From the NCBI GenBank assembly GCA_034670405.1, contig JAXDDX010000171.1, positions 655,001 to 719,000 on the forward strand: DNA of 64,000 nt. The letters run 5' to 3'. Below the pieces are notes generated by a model. It saw only the letters and a program-made list of their open reading frames with translations, was not told the DNA's origin and did not search any database. This DNA comes from Hoplostethus atlanticus. Taxonomy: Eukaryota; Chordata; Actinopteri; Trachichthyiformes; Trachichthyidae. A program made the translations under genes and the position numbers. Position 1 is the stretch's first letter. Each line of letters starts with the position of its first letter. Shown here piece after piece: positions 1 to 59,300 of this stretch.

Positions 1-530
1 TTATTGGCACACACGCACAGACACACACATATTCACAAACATATTCCCACACACACTTGTCCTCTCTTAACCTACTGATAGCAATCTATATGGATGGCAT
101 AGCTACTACAGTTAGGCTGGATTGAGAGCAATCTTTTTCCATAAAGCTAACTAAAATGAGGGATGAGACGTACACAAGGACTGAATGAACAGATGCACAG
201 GCTGTGCTTGTTATAAACATTGATTGAGCAAATAGCTTTTTTAGTGAATATTCCTCCGACTGCATATCCAGGGGCAGTGAGCACTATAATAACATTCATA
301 CAATCAGCCACAATCAGTTGGAATTTTGGAAAATATTTTCAGCCAGTTACAACTTTTGGACCACTTTGAATCTGTGCAAATTATAGGTCAGATTGGAAAA
401 GCACATAAACTAGTTCAAGACCAAAATAGCCGTCTCACCCCAAAATCAAAAATGCCTCACCTGTCTGATCTGACAGGATTAGATGTTTTCCTCACAGAAC
501 AACCCATTCCTACAGCACATTCGTTCCCTT

Positions 531-620
531 GATAATAATAACTTTATTTATATAGCATTTCTCAAAACAGAGTTACAAGGTGCTTCACAGGAGTACAGCT
601 GAGAACAGGAGTAAATACAT
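531..620. repeat. Dispersed fish repeat fragment
   Basis: Contains the motif actttatttatatagca followed by aaggtgcttcacagg, which recurs across many fish genomes. Class not certain; possibly a LINE 3' tail. Confidence 0.45.
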
Positions 621-1574
621 ACTAAATACAAAAATAAATGCATAAAAATGCTGGTGAAATCATTTTCAGAGATTGCCTAAGATTCCATTTTTACCTTATG
701 AAATACATACTAAAAACCGCAAGCTGTCAGGAGAAGAGAGAAGAGATTTCCATGGAGTGGAGATGTCTTTAGCATGCTAATTCAGGATAGATTGATAGGG
801 AGGTAGGCTTGAAATGGAATGTTTTCCTTTAGTGAGTGGTGTGATAAGTGCACTAACTATGACATACAAGCAAATGAGCCGTTGAATTGCCGTTGAATGA
901 ACCTGAATTTTAATAACCGGAAGTATGATGCTGAATTGCCCACATACCCACGTACCCACAAGTACAGAGATGGTCTTCTAGTCTTCTAGGATTCTCTGTG
1001 TCTCTTCTTATTTGAAATAAGAGTGTCCGTGTTTCTTGACACATAGTAAGGCATATACTTCCTAAAATATCTTGTCGTTTGCACCTTCCCTGGACAGTAT
1101 AGTTATCAGGTACCATATGGCAGAGGCCCATTCAACATCTCCTTTCACTACCATACTGCTACACAACTCTAGAAATATGTTGCCATGCTTTCATGCATAA
1201 ATGAGTACTCAAGTCATCAAGTCATTATCAATAGGCTATTTGGATGGCTGATAGTTGATTTGAAACAGTATGGCCCGCAAATCGAAGGCTAATAGGATGG
1301 GTTACCCTGCTGGTTTGATTGCTTTTGGGCACTTTCTTTAAATTTAATATTATCAAGAAATCATTTCAAAATACATTGCCCATGTCAAAATGATTTGGCA
1401 GTTCACCTTGCAACGAAACATTTTGTTATCCTCACAGGGCTCATTAGTTTAGCCCTAAGCAGATAGAAATCCTGTGATGCACACAACATGATTCCACCAT
1501 AATAGAGAACAGATAATGAAGACAAAACGCACTACATGAAAGTTCACCCAAATAGAAACACTGCATGTATATCC

Positions 1575-1935
1575 ATCATGGATAATGTCTCCCACCCCCC
1601 CCAATGCCATGGTTATGAAGCACCGGAGCTTATTCAGCCATAGACTGATCCCACCACGGTGCGACAGAGAGCACTACAGGAAGTCTTTCCTGCCGGCCGC
1701 CATCAGACCTTTTAACGCCTCCCCTCCCATCTATCTATCTATCTATCTATCTATCTGCACTTATGTGTTTTTTTTTTATTTGCAACATATTGTATAATAC
1801 TGTATTTTACATATAGACATATGTATTGTGTGTGTGTGTATATATATGTACTACTATTGTTATTGTTACTGTAATCATTTTTATACTTTTATACTGCAAC
1901 ATTTGACAATGAGCACTGCCCTTCTTTCCAATTCT
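1575..1935 (+). mobile_element. LINE ORF2 C-terminus and 3' UTR fragment
   Basis: Codes FSHRLIPPRCDREHYRKSFL then PAAIRPFN, the usual C-terminal end of L2/Rex-type LINE ORF2 proteins, followed by an (ATCT)n run at 1729-1756 and an AT-rich 3' UTR. The 5' part is missing. It ends about 25 bp before dnah7 window exon 1. Confidence 0.7.
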
Positions 1936-1958
1936 ACTTTTGAATATCTCTTGTCCAG

Positions 1959-49575
<47,617 letters not shown>

Positions 49576-50236
49576 TCTAGTTTTTGTTTTGCACCCTCTC
49601 TCTCTCTTTTCACTCATTGTTGAAAGCATTAAAAACAAAAACAACCACGCAGTCTCTCCCCTTGCCTTTTTATGCAGTACATGAGGAATTTGTATGACTA
49701 ACGCGACCATTCCTGTCAAAGTTGTGTAATGGTACCGTTCCGAAGCAGGAGCACTTTTAATAATTATGGTACTCTCGTTACAGTCTATTTAGAGATGCTA
49801 GTCCTCTGAGATCCCAACCAACCAGGAGTGGGCTGGAGCTTGTTAGATTTAAGTTATGGGGATTTGAACATCACCAAAAATAGACTCCTCATGGATATAG
49901 TCCGCACACTGCACATCCCATACATGTAAAAAAAAAAAGACAACCAGGGAAACCTTGACTTGCATTCTGAAGAGCAATGGGAATGTTCATTTTGGGTCAT
50001 TGAACATTCCTGAAGGTCTTGAAAACCAGGAGCTTTCCACCGTCACTGTGTGCATTTGAGCATCAGTGTAATACGCAGACAAACCAACAAGACATACATG
50101 TTAACTAGCTGTAATAATGGATTATACTGTATCTTGTTTCAGAAAGCAATCTGATTGCTGATTGCAAAGACACGTTCCAACCATGCTGATGATTCCCATT
50201 ATGCCAACTCTCGTGGCAATCAGGGACCTAGTTAGG

Positions 50237-50242
50237 AATAAA
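50237..50242 (+). terminator. Possible dnah7 polyadenylation signal
   Basis: AATAAA about 660 bp after the dnah7 stop. It is the clearest + strand signal I noticed in the 3' flank. A six-base match is weak evidence by itself. Confidence 0.3.
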
Positions 50243-50740
50243 AACAACAAAAAAACAGGAGAAAACTATAAACATAACTATGTACAGTAGGTACAGTAGT
50301 TTGAAGAAAACATTTCAGTACACTTACATTGGTGACTCGGCTGTGCTGTCTTACCCACAATCATGTAAAGAATGCCGTCTCGGGTGTTTGCTACATTCAA
50401 CAATTTATTCCAGGTTTTCTACAAGTATACACAGTCCACTGAGCCTTGACATGTTTTTACTTCAGAATCAGAATCACTACCTACCACTGCTCTTTCAGGA
50501 AATAACTGAGGATACAAAGGGGGGGGGGGGGGCAGGGGCAGAGATTAACAGCTATGAGAATGACCCAAAGTAATACCAAAGTTTTTTTTTCCCCTCCCAT
50601 TTTGGAAAATGTAATGTTTCAAATAACGTGGCAATAATGAACATTATGTGATGTCTTTGGCAAAAGCGTTAACATCCGTTGTCTCTCCAGGTCAATAGCA
50701 TGATGCCAATAGTATCGGACACTCAGGGAGCTTTTCAAAG

Positions 50741-50746
50741 TTTATT
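50741..50746 (-). terminator. Possible slc39a10 polyadenylation signal
   Basis: AATAAA on the - strand about 2.45 kb after the slc39a10 stop, in repeat-free sequence. A UTR of that length would be plausible for ZIP10. Based on the hexamer and position only. Confidence 0.35.
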
Positions 50747-53198
50747 TTCCTTTCTTAATGGGGAGAATGCACAAACAGCAAGCATTTCATATCCAGGTTC
50801 TTCATATATACAACAAAATAAAAATAAAAACTACCGTAGACCTGTGTGGATATGATAAATCGTGTACTTCTTCAACAAGCAAATTATAGCTACAGAAGTG
50901 TTGTCAATATTTTAAGACTGGTGTTCAAAAAGGAAATATCCACCATATGAAAAAAAGTGACACCTAATCTTTTAAAATTATTGATAGCACAAAATCAAAA
51001 CAAATTCTGGTACTTTTAAAAGGACAGTAGGAAACTTAAATCCATTGACAAAACGGTGACACATTTAGATTTTAAAGAATAGTGAATGATGAACTTTAGG
51101 TTTATGTGTTTTCCCCCCAGAATGGATCTCTAGTGTTTTGGGACAGAACTTCATTTGACTATAATGAAACTAAATTCTGATCCAGATTGTGTACGTCCAG
51201 ATGAACAGCAGTTTGCATCATCCTAACATCAGAACAGATACATAATACAGACTTGAGTCTAGACTGAAGGCAAATGTAGTTCATCTGGATGATAAGGTAT
51301 GTGCTTCCACTGGCAGTGAAGCACATGGTTGAGTAGATAATACAAAAATATGGCCTATCACACCAGTTACTCACCAGGACTCAAGAACTTGTCATGATCG
51401 CATGCAATCAGTTAATTAAAAATCATTTTACTCATGCTTCATGCATGATTCAGTGATTTACACCCAGTTAAGACAAAGACATGGATGTCACATAGTGACA
51501 GGATAAATTAAGTCACACACATATCTGTGTGCTCCAGCAGCTGAAGCCAGCCTAGCTAGCTTAGCATGTGAGCAGCAGAACAGCCAATGGAATGTCGGGG
51601 TGGGGGAGGGGGGGCGGTGACAAACACCAGTCACTGTTCGAGCACAGATCCATGGGTAGATCAACACCACACTGGGGCCATTTTTGGCACAGTCGGCAAA
51701 CAGTCTACAATATACACCCCCGAAAAAGAAAAAAGATAATCAAGAAATGCTTTAAAAAGACTAGAAAAAAATAATGCCTTGCTGTCCAATGGTTTGATGA
51801 GGGTTAACTATTCATTGCAAGTGCAAAGAATGCCAATAGCTGAACCTATACAGCATATGGTACGAGGTATGGTATGATACGAGGGTATTGCTATTGCTTG
51901 GTCTGTCTCGGATTGTCAGGATCAACAAGTCATTTAATTCTTTGACACAAATACTTTCAAAAGGATTTAGCAAGCAAGACAGAATTTGTTTTCAGCTGCA
52001 CAATTACTGACACCTTAAAGTTGTTACAGTACATCAATAATTCTAAATTGAGTTTGCATTGGCGTGACAAACTCAAATTTGTACTCTCCCAATTCAATGA
52101 AATGTCAACGAAGCACCTTTTAGGGGCTTTATGTGGCAACTTCAATAATCTAGTAAACTAAAACACCTTCTGATGCAGACAAGAAGAACTACATCTAAAT
52201 TCACATTTTGAAGCTGCTGATTCATGTAAAGCGAGATAAAATATAAAAAAGGCCCAAACAAGGATACGTCTCATTTTGGCTATCGACAGATTGTCAAACC
52301 CTAAAAACCAGTGGTCAGACAACATTTCTGATATCTAGTTATCAACTTTCCAAACAAACACAAATCTAACTAGTCTTAAATGCTCATTTTTTAAAGCCAT
52401 TGCCAGCTTTGACACTTAACACTGTGAACCACATAACTTCAATACTCCAAAATAATGATCAAATCAAGACAATAAAACATAACTCTGAAAAAAAATAAAT
52501 TAATGGAGAAACCCACAGCGAATCTAACACTGAGCTATTTAGACAATCTAACATGTGAAGTCATGGGAGCAGCTCAAGAGTCGAGACGTTCATTCCAGAT
52601 CTAGTAACTTGCTGAAATTGGTGGTGGGAACTTAGTACTTGTTATTTTCGTTATGGACACTGTGACAGTGTGGTGTGGTTGTGGTGCCCCTCCACTGGCC
52701 AGGGCTTTGCACAGAGATGCTAGATGTGTTATGACGTCACAAGTTGATGGCCGGTGGAGAACGCCACAGATGCGCTAGGCATGGGACAACGACAACACAC
52801 TATCACCATGGGCCATGATGGTTGCCTCTCTGCAGGAAAGCACACACTGTACCACCTATGTAGCAGTGCTTTTCAGTAATGGGTGTTTTCCTGGAAGGAG
52901 TGCAACCTCGGAGTAATCCTTCAATAGGGCTTTCTGGGAGGGAGCAGACGGAGAGAGTGGAATCGAAAGGAATTGAGGAGGAGGAAAGGGTAAACACCGT
53001 TGGCACGATCATGATATATGCATAAGCCACTGCTTCGGGTTTGGCATGGAGGCACAGGGCATGAATGAGATTCACCATGCATGCAAGACTGGACCATCAC
53101 ATTGCCAACAAAGCACGTTAAGGCCAAGAAGCACAATTAACGACATCCATCTCTCCCCTTCCCTAACCCCCCCCGCCCCCGATATCCTCCACCCACCA

Positions 53199-53351
53199 CT
53201 AGAAGCCAAAGTCAAAAACGATGCGGTCTTCGAAGATGGCGATGAGCAGCATGATGGCGAACCCGGTCAGCATGCCCAGGTTCTGGAGGAAAAAGTGACC
53301 CAGCTGGCAACGCTTGTGGTCCTCACTGTCCCCATGAAGCATCTCTGGCAA
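53199..53351 (-). CDS. slc39a10: slc39a10 last exon (TM8, stop)
   Basis: [20 protein letters not shown] to [10 protein letters not shown] then TAG at 53199-53201. [20 protein letters not shown] is TM8. Downstream - strand sequence is 3' UTR. Confidence 0.94.
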   Translation of the reverse strand: MPEMLHGDSEDHKRCQLGHFFLQNLGMLTGFAIMLLIAIFEDRIVFDFGF

Positions 53352-56300
53352 CTACACAAGAAAAAAAAATACTTTTTTATATTATCATTGCAGGGTCATA
53401 CTGTCTTCACACACAAGATTAGGAATTAATTAATTAATAATTAATTACATTACAGATGATAGAGAGAAAGTTAAACTAGTGTTCTTACCATATCCACCAG
53501 AGCCACATAAAGGAACATGCCGGCCGTGATGGCGAAGATCCAGTTGGTGACACTGTGCGTGTACTGGCCCACCGCTGTGCCAATCAGCATGCCAACGTAG
53601 GCCATGAGGGCAGACAGCAGATTGTAGACGATGGCTTGCTTCACGCTCATCCCCGCTTTCAGCAGTACCGCAAAATCACCTGTCAGCCAGGATAGCCACA
53701 AACTAAAGTTAACACGATTGATTAACAGCCTAAGGTGTTGAAGATCAGACCATATTTTAGGAGCCATTTATACAGGAATGCAGGGAAGGGTTCACAAACT
53801 CTCTTGTAACTGTAACATATCATTTTGGACAAGTGATGACTACAAAGTTGCTAGTACAATGCATGACTAGAACAGCCAGGAGTTCAGATTATGTGGTTCC
53901 AAGTTTAAACGCGCAAGGGGCAAACAGAGATTTGCCTATCGAGGAATTTAGGAATTTAATGAAGTGTTTTAAGAGGTTTATAGGAGCATCTTTAGAAGTC
54001 AGTGGGTCTAAATTGGTGGTACATGAAACAGGTTAATAGGAAGGAGGTATGTGATTGGTTTAATGTGCTTTATATGTGAACGTATGGGTACGTATGTGTG
54101 ATATTTCATTGCTACTGATTTTGTGCTCACTATTGTTGAATTGATTAAAGTGTGCTTTATTTACTCTTGGAGGAATAGCCTTTGACGTGCGTTTACACTG
54201 CATATAAACCTAGGGCTGTCGCGGTAACCGCATCACCGCGGTTGTGTCAAGGCACCCGCGGATGGAAAACAAACCACCGCAACAACCGCGGTTGTTAAAA
54301 AAAATAAAAAGTCCTGTATTTTGGAAGTTTTTTATTATTTGTTTTCCATTTCATTATTAAATTAATCATATTCATGTGTATTTGGTGTAAAGTGTTGTAA
54401 CAACCCGGTTGAAATATGTGATGCTTACTGTTAGTTGTGGCCAGTTATGGGAGATGTTATTAGCGGGTTTGTACCTCCCAACTGTTGGTTGCCCATCACC
54501 AGTCTTAGTGTGCTTAGTCTTCCTGTGATTGGTTGAGAGGCGGGGAGGCGGGTCAAGAGAGTTAGGTTGAGACACCTGTGTTGTGGTGGTACGCTCTGGC
54601 ACTGGGTTTAAGAGTTTGGAGAGTTAAGTTATCGAGGTGAGCTGTTGTACGGCGTGGTTACGGCCAACAGTAACTAATAATCAGCTTAATAAATGCACTG
54701 GATTGCAAACTAACTGTTTCGTTTGTCTACTCAAAGTATCCGTCTTTGACGGGACGCTACAGTATGACTAAACTCATTTTAGGGCTAGTATAATGAGTGT
54801 TTTTTCACATAATACACACTTTGCTCTGTTTGGTAATCTCCCTCAATTTTGTTGAAAAACTGCCACGAAGAGCTTTTTGACATTCGCCGTGTTTAGTGAG
54901 CCGGAGTGAATTTACGAACATGCGCATTGGCTGGTTAACATAATTAACTAACGTGATTGATTTGAAAGACACTTGGTATTTAGTAGGTAAGTAGTTTATT
55001 TCCCCATTTATGACAACGATTGTAAGTTAGGCTACAGTTTATGAATGGGTTTTTTTTGTGTAAAAAAATAATAAATTTGTCTGTCACGGGGTCCGTGACA
55101 GACAGAGACACAGGCAGGAGGAGAGTTAACTGGCCAGCAGGCCGTTTTATTTGCACACCAGCGATATAAACCCGGCCCAGCGCCGTGTAGAGCGCCGTCT
55201 TCCCCGGCGCGCGCACCTCCTCCCTCCCAGCAGGTCAGCCGCGGAGCACCAAGGCTGCCCCAGTCCGCCAGGCTTCCAGGGGCGTCTAAACGTTTATGAT
55301 TCAAACTTCGTGTACACGTTCACATCCCTACTTTTATCAGATTTCACAATGTTGAGGGACAAATGGATAGATTATCAAACATGTGTGAAATTGTTTGGGA
55401 CTCCTACGACGTTAGACATTTTTTTCCTGTTCTTAGGAGCCGCTAGTGTCTTACACTGAACTACACTGAACCGATCGCGGGTAAACTCGCATGTATTAAA
55501 AAAAACATTTAAAAAAAAGTGCGGTACCACCGCATCCCGCGGTGATGAGCCACATACACAACCGCGGTGGGAAAATTTCAAAACCGCGACAGCCCTATAT
55601 AAACCCCCTGGTCAAGAACACGCTACATTTGTCACTACACACCTCGTGTGTGTATGTGACAATTAAACTTCTTGAATCTTGAATCTTGAATCTTGATTTC
55701 ATGCTGTTTTTTGATTCTGGTGTCTAACTCATTTAGACTAGACTGACTCTCTGCAAACTGTCACTGGTTTCTGTCTTCTCTTCCAGTTGAACATAGTATG
55801 AGGGAAAAAAACGACTAAAACCTTGACGGCCTGCTCTTCAAATGGGTCTTAAACTCCCATCACATACACTTACAACTACACAAACATGCTGTAACCCTTC
55901 CTACCCGATTCAATCATTGCCAGGCCAAATGTGGGAAGAGCCCCAAGTCTCAGCGGAAACGCCCTGGATTTGGAGAGAGATGAATAGAGAGGAGGAGTGG
56001 CCTACATTTCCCTCTACCGTGTAACAAGCAGCCTATTTTCCTTGCTAATTACCACAATGAATATATTACCACTCTGCTCTCATCCATCAATCAAATCCGG
56101 AGAAAGGTAGGGAAGTTAAAGGGAGAGAGGAAGCGAAGAGTCGGCCTCACTCTGCTGGCCCTTTTTCCCCCCACTTCAACTTCCTCTGGCATTTCCTGCC
56201 TCTTTGGTTCCAGTCCATCACGCACTCAGAGACGCCTGACACCACCTTGTCGACTGCAATTAACACAACCATCATTGGCAATTAGCTTCACTATGGGTGG

Positions 56301-59300
56301 TTAAAGAAGCTTCATAATCATCATTCCTGGCTCCCGGTTGCCAGTCGGGGGAGGCTTTTGTGTTTAATAGGAGCTGAGAGGTGCACGTGTCAAAGTACTG
56401 GATCCATTTGCCATGCAGGCCTATGGGAGTTAGGGGACAGTGGCGGTGCGCCCACAGAACTGGTGAAAAGTCAACAAGAAATGGGAAATTACATGCGGAG
56501 AAGCCGAATGATCTCAATTTGTCACACGCCACTGTAGTTCAAGACACGATTTGTGTTGCAGTTAATCATCTGGAAAAACCTATTTTCCTGAGGTTACAAA
56601 GCGCCAAAACACAATAAAGGGAAGAGCAAAAAGGAATAAAAGAACTATTGGACCAGAATGAGAAAGGGTTGGCCCTCTCCTTAACATTGGAGCTTCACAG
56701 ATATAGCCTAGATGGCAAAATTCTTGGCACTGCTATACTGCTGAATGAAACGCTGTATTCTCTAAAGAAGTTCCTTGCGGCGTTAGCTGGACCAAGATGT
56801 GCTTGATCCTTTCATCCCCCTGCAAATTCTTTTCACAGTGAACAGTTTCAACCATGGAGTCGACAATAACAGCAGCATGCTGCGAGTCAACACAAGGGGC
56901 AGCAGGCGGGCAAAAACAGAGGCAGTTATTCACTGGCTTGCTCTCTCTGGCACGTTTGACACAAATCTATTAATCAGCTACACAAACAAGGCATGGAAAC
57001 CTCACTAGGGCAAGAGAAATCATTAGTTGTGGATGGCCCTCTTTGTCTCACTTGTACATACATAATCACACACAAATGCACACACACAAGTGACCGCACT
57101 TGTGTGAAGCACAAGTTGGGGCAAGAATGTTCACTGTGGCCAACTTTAAACATGGCACTGTAACAAACTTTGAAAAATCAAAAGGCCCGTCACACAGAAC
57201 AGATGACAGGCAATGGCTGTTGGGGAGAGCTGATGCATCGGCAGCTGTATGTCTTTGAGTCATGGTCAGTGGAGATGATAGACTGCGCCTGGCACACATC
57301 ACTCAATACACTGACACAGTGACAAGCCATTCCGCTGCTGTCAGACAAAACCCATTTATCTAAAAAGAGGACATTTTTCAGGAGTGAAGAAAAGAATGCT
57401 TATTTTCTTATTGATGCTCATGGGTTTTTAACAGGTTTGAAGGGCCATGAAACTCATAAATATATGGCCAAACTAAACTTTCAATTCAAATGAGAAAAAG
57501 CTATTTGCTCACCAATGATCATTATGTGAAGTGACTGTGACGCCTAGAGAAAACAGCATTGTTCTGCCCGTTGAATGAGTGAACAATAGCTGGTGGGTAA
57601 TGGGTAAATTATTTGTGTGAAATCGAGCATTTATGCTTTTTGACTCTTTTCTCTGGCTTTAGTCCACTTACCAAGTTCATGAGGTAATTCGTGGCAGAAG
57701 ACGGCCACTGACGTACTGATACCTCCTGTGACGTTCGCACTGAATGCTGCCCCTATAAAAAGACAGGATGTTAAGAGGTCACGGAGATGTCTTGAAGGCA
57801 AACTCTGCAAGTTGTCAAAACGTCTACAAGACAAATTCCTGTACATTTGTACTTAAGAGATTAAAATTATTGTGAAATGACACTGCTCCACAGCAGGGTG
57901 AAATAAGGCTCACCATGGTCAAATTCAAAGTCTTAAGAAGTGGTATCCAAAGCAAATAATTTACACAGTTGAAACTGTAACCCAAGTGACAAATCACCTC
58001 TGCTGGCAGCATAAGGAATAAATATTCAGTTGATTTTTCTATTACAGCCTACTGTGATGAGTGACGGTTATGGGGGAACACCAGTCAACATAAGAATCAA
58101 AATATTTTATTCCTATGAAATCTCGTGACTCCAGACTTTATACAGTCATGCTTGAAAGTTTGTGAAGAAGGATGAACCGTATAAAATACCTGAAATATTA
58201 ATGAAGATATCCCCAATTGAGAACAGGCACAAATAAATATGATATGCTTTCATTGTTTATTTAACAAAACTCAGATAACCCTGTGTGCAAAAATATGTGA
58301 ATCCCACCCACCCAACCTAATGACACCAGGTAGAGGCTTTGGGAGGGGTGTTCATGTTTACATTTATCGATTGGACTGCCCTACACTGTAAAAATACACA
58401 AACCTGTAAGGGGAATGACATATAATCTTGTTTGAATTGCTTGTAGTGGGTACAGTTGGATATAAGATGATATAAGAATCCAAATCAGAACTTCTTACCT
58501 ATGGCCAGGCCGTCACTGAAATTGTGCATGCCATCCCCCATGATGACCATCCAGGCGATGCTGGCGATGCCGGCATCCTTCATCTCCTGGTCTGAGTGGC
58601 AGTTACCACTGTGAGAGTGCCCATGGCCGTGCGAATGCCCATGTCCATGACCATGCTTCTTGGCCTGTCGCCCATTCAACTTGGTGGGTGAGTGGTCATG
58701 GTGGGAGTCTGTGGGTGCCAGTGGTGCCTTGGTAGGAGAGTCGGGTGTCTGGAGCTCTGTGAGCTGCGTGTTGTTGTGTCCGTTGTCACAGGAGATGGCC
58801 ATGCTGTTAGTACCTGGAGAGGAGAGGAAACCTCACTGTGACCTGCCACAGGGACCAAGCCCCTCTCACCCACACTCAAATCAAGAAATTGCACTCTCTT
58901 ACCTTCACCCAGCGGCTTAAGGTGGAGCCACTCTGCATCAGAGCGGCGGTTTAGCTTGTGATCCGACAACTTCCTGCCAATCTTAGCCTCCTCGTTTCGC
59001 TTCTTCATGCCACATAAACTGCCCTGTGAGGAGAAAGACTGTAAATAGTTTTCTGCTCCATCTATCTAATTCATTCAATTTAATGTTTCTCCATCTTGAC
59101 TTATGAGTAACCCTGACTGCATGCAACCTGAAGGACAGAGAAATCAAATGAGTATTGCTCTGTTGCTCAACATCTATCTTCGAAGTGCCTTGAACAAGAC
59201 ACCTAATTCCCAGTTGCTCCAGTGGAGCTGCTCAGTGGCCAACAGTAGAGACAATCTAGATAAAGCAAATAACTTATCTTTCCGATGACATTGCTGGCAT

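Larger units (their letters stand above)
1..1958. other. dnah7 intron upstream of window exon 1
   Basis: No further exon was found; the AAA3 P-loop exon expected next was searched for and not seen. It holds a fish dispersed repeat near 531-620 and a LINE 3' end at 1575-1935. The rest is AT-rich sequence I do not recognise. Confidence 0.6.
49576..53198. other. Shared 3' flank between dnah7 and slc39a10
   Basis: No coding exon seen. It should hold both 3' UTRs, that of slc39a10 on the - strand probably being long. AATAAA candidates on the - strand lie at 50741-50746 and 50404-50409. A poly-G run sits at 50520-50532. I recognised no transposon here, in contrast to the introns on either side. 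Confidence 0.6.
54211..55597. mobile_element. hAT-type non-autonomous DNA transposon with 8-bp duplication
   Basis: Ends tagggctgtcgcggt and accgcgacagccct(a) are inverted repeats. Both sides carry tataaacc (54203-54210 and 55598-55605), an exact eight-base duplication as hAT elements make. CCGCGG-rich subterminal blocks lie at both ends. No transposase frame seen. Confidence 0.9.
53680..57671. other. slc39a10 intron between TM5 and TM6 exons
   Basis: 4 kb. Contains a hAT element with nested inserts, a LINE-like tail just after it, and then unique-looking sequence from about 55750. No exon. Confidence 0.65.

Noticed and set aside
1-1958. Upstream dnah7 exon with the AAA3 P-loop
   Set aside because: Looked for GPTGTGK-coding sequence and did not find it; the exon must lie outside the window.
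52733-52740. CRE-like TGACGTCA in the 3' flank
   Set aside because: A single eight-base motif in a presumed UTR, far from any promoter.
54980-55304. Open frames through the GC-rich part of the hAT element
   Set aside because: They fall in a repeat also found at 45.2 kb and show no protein family.
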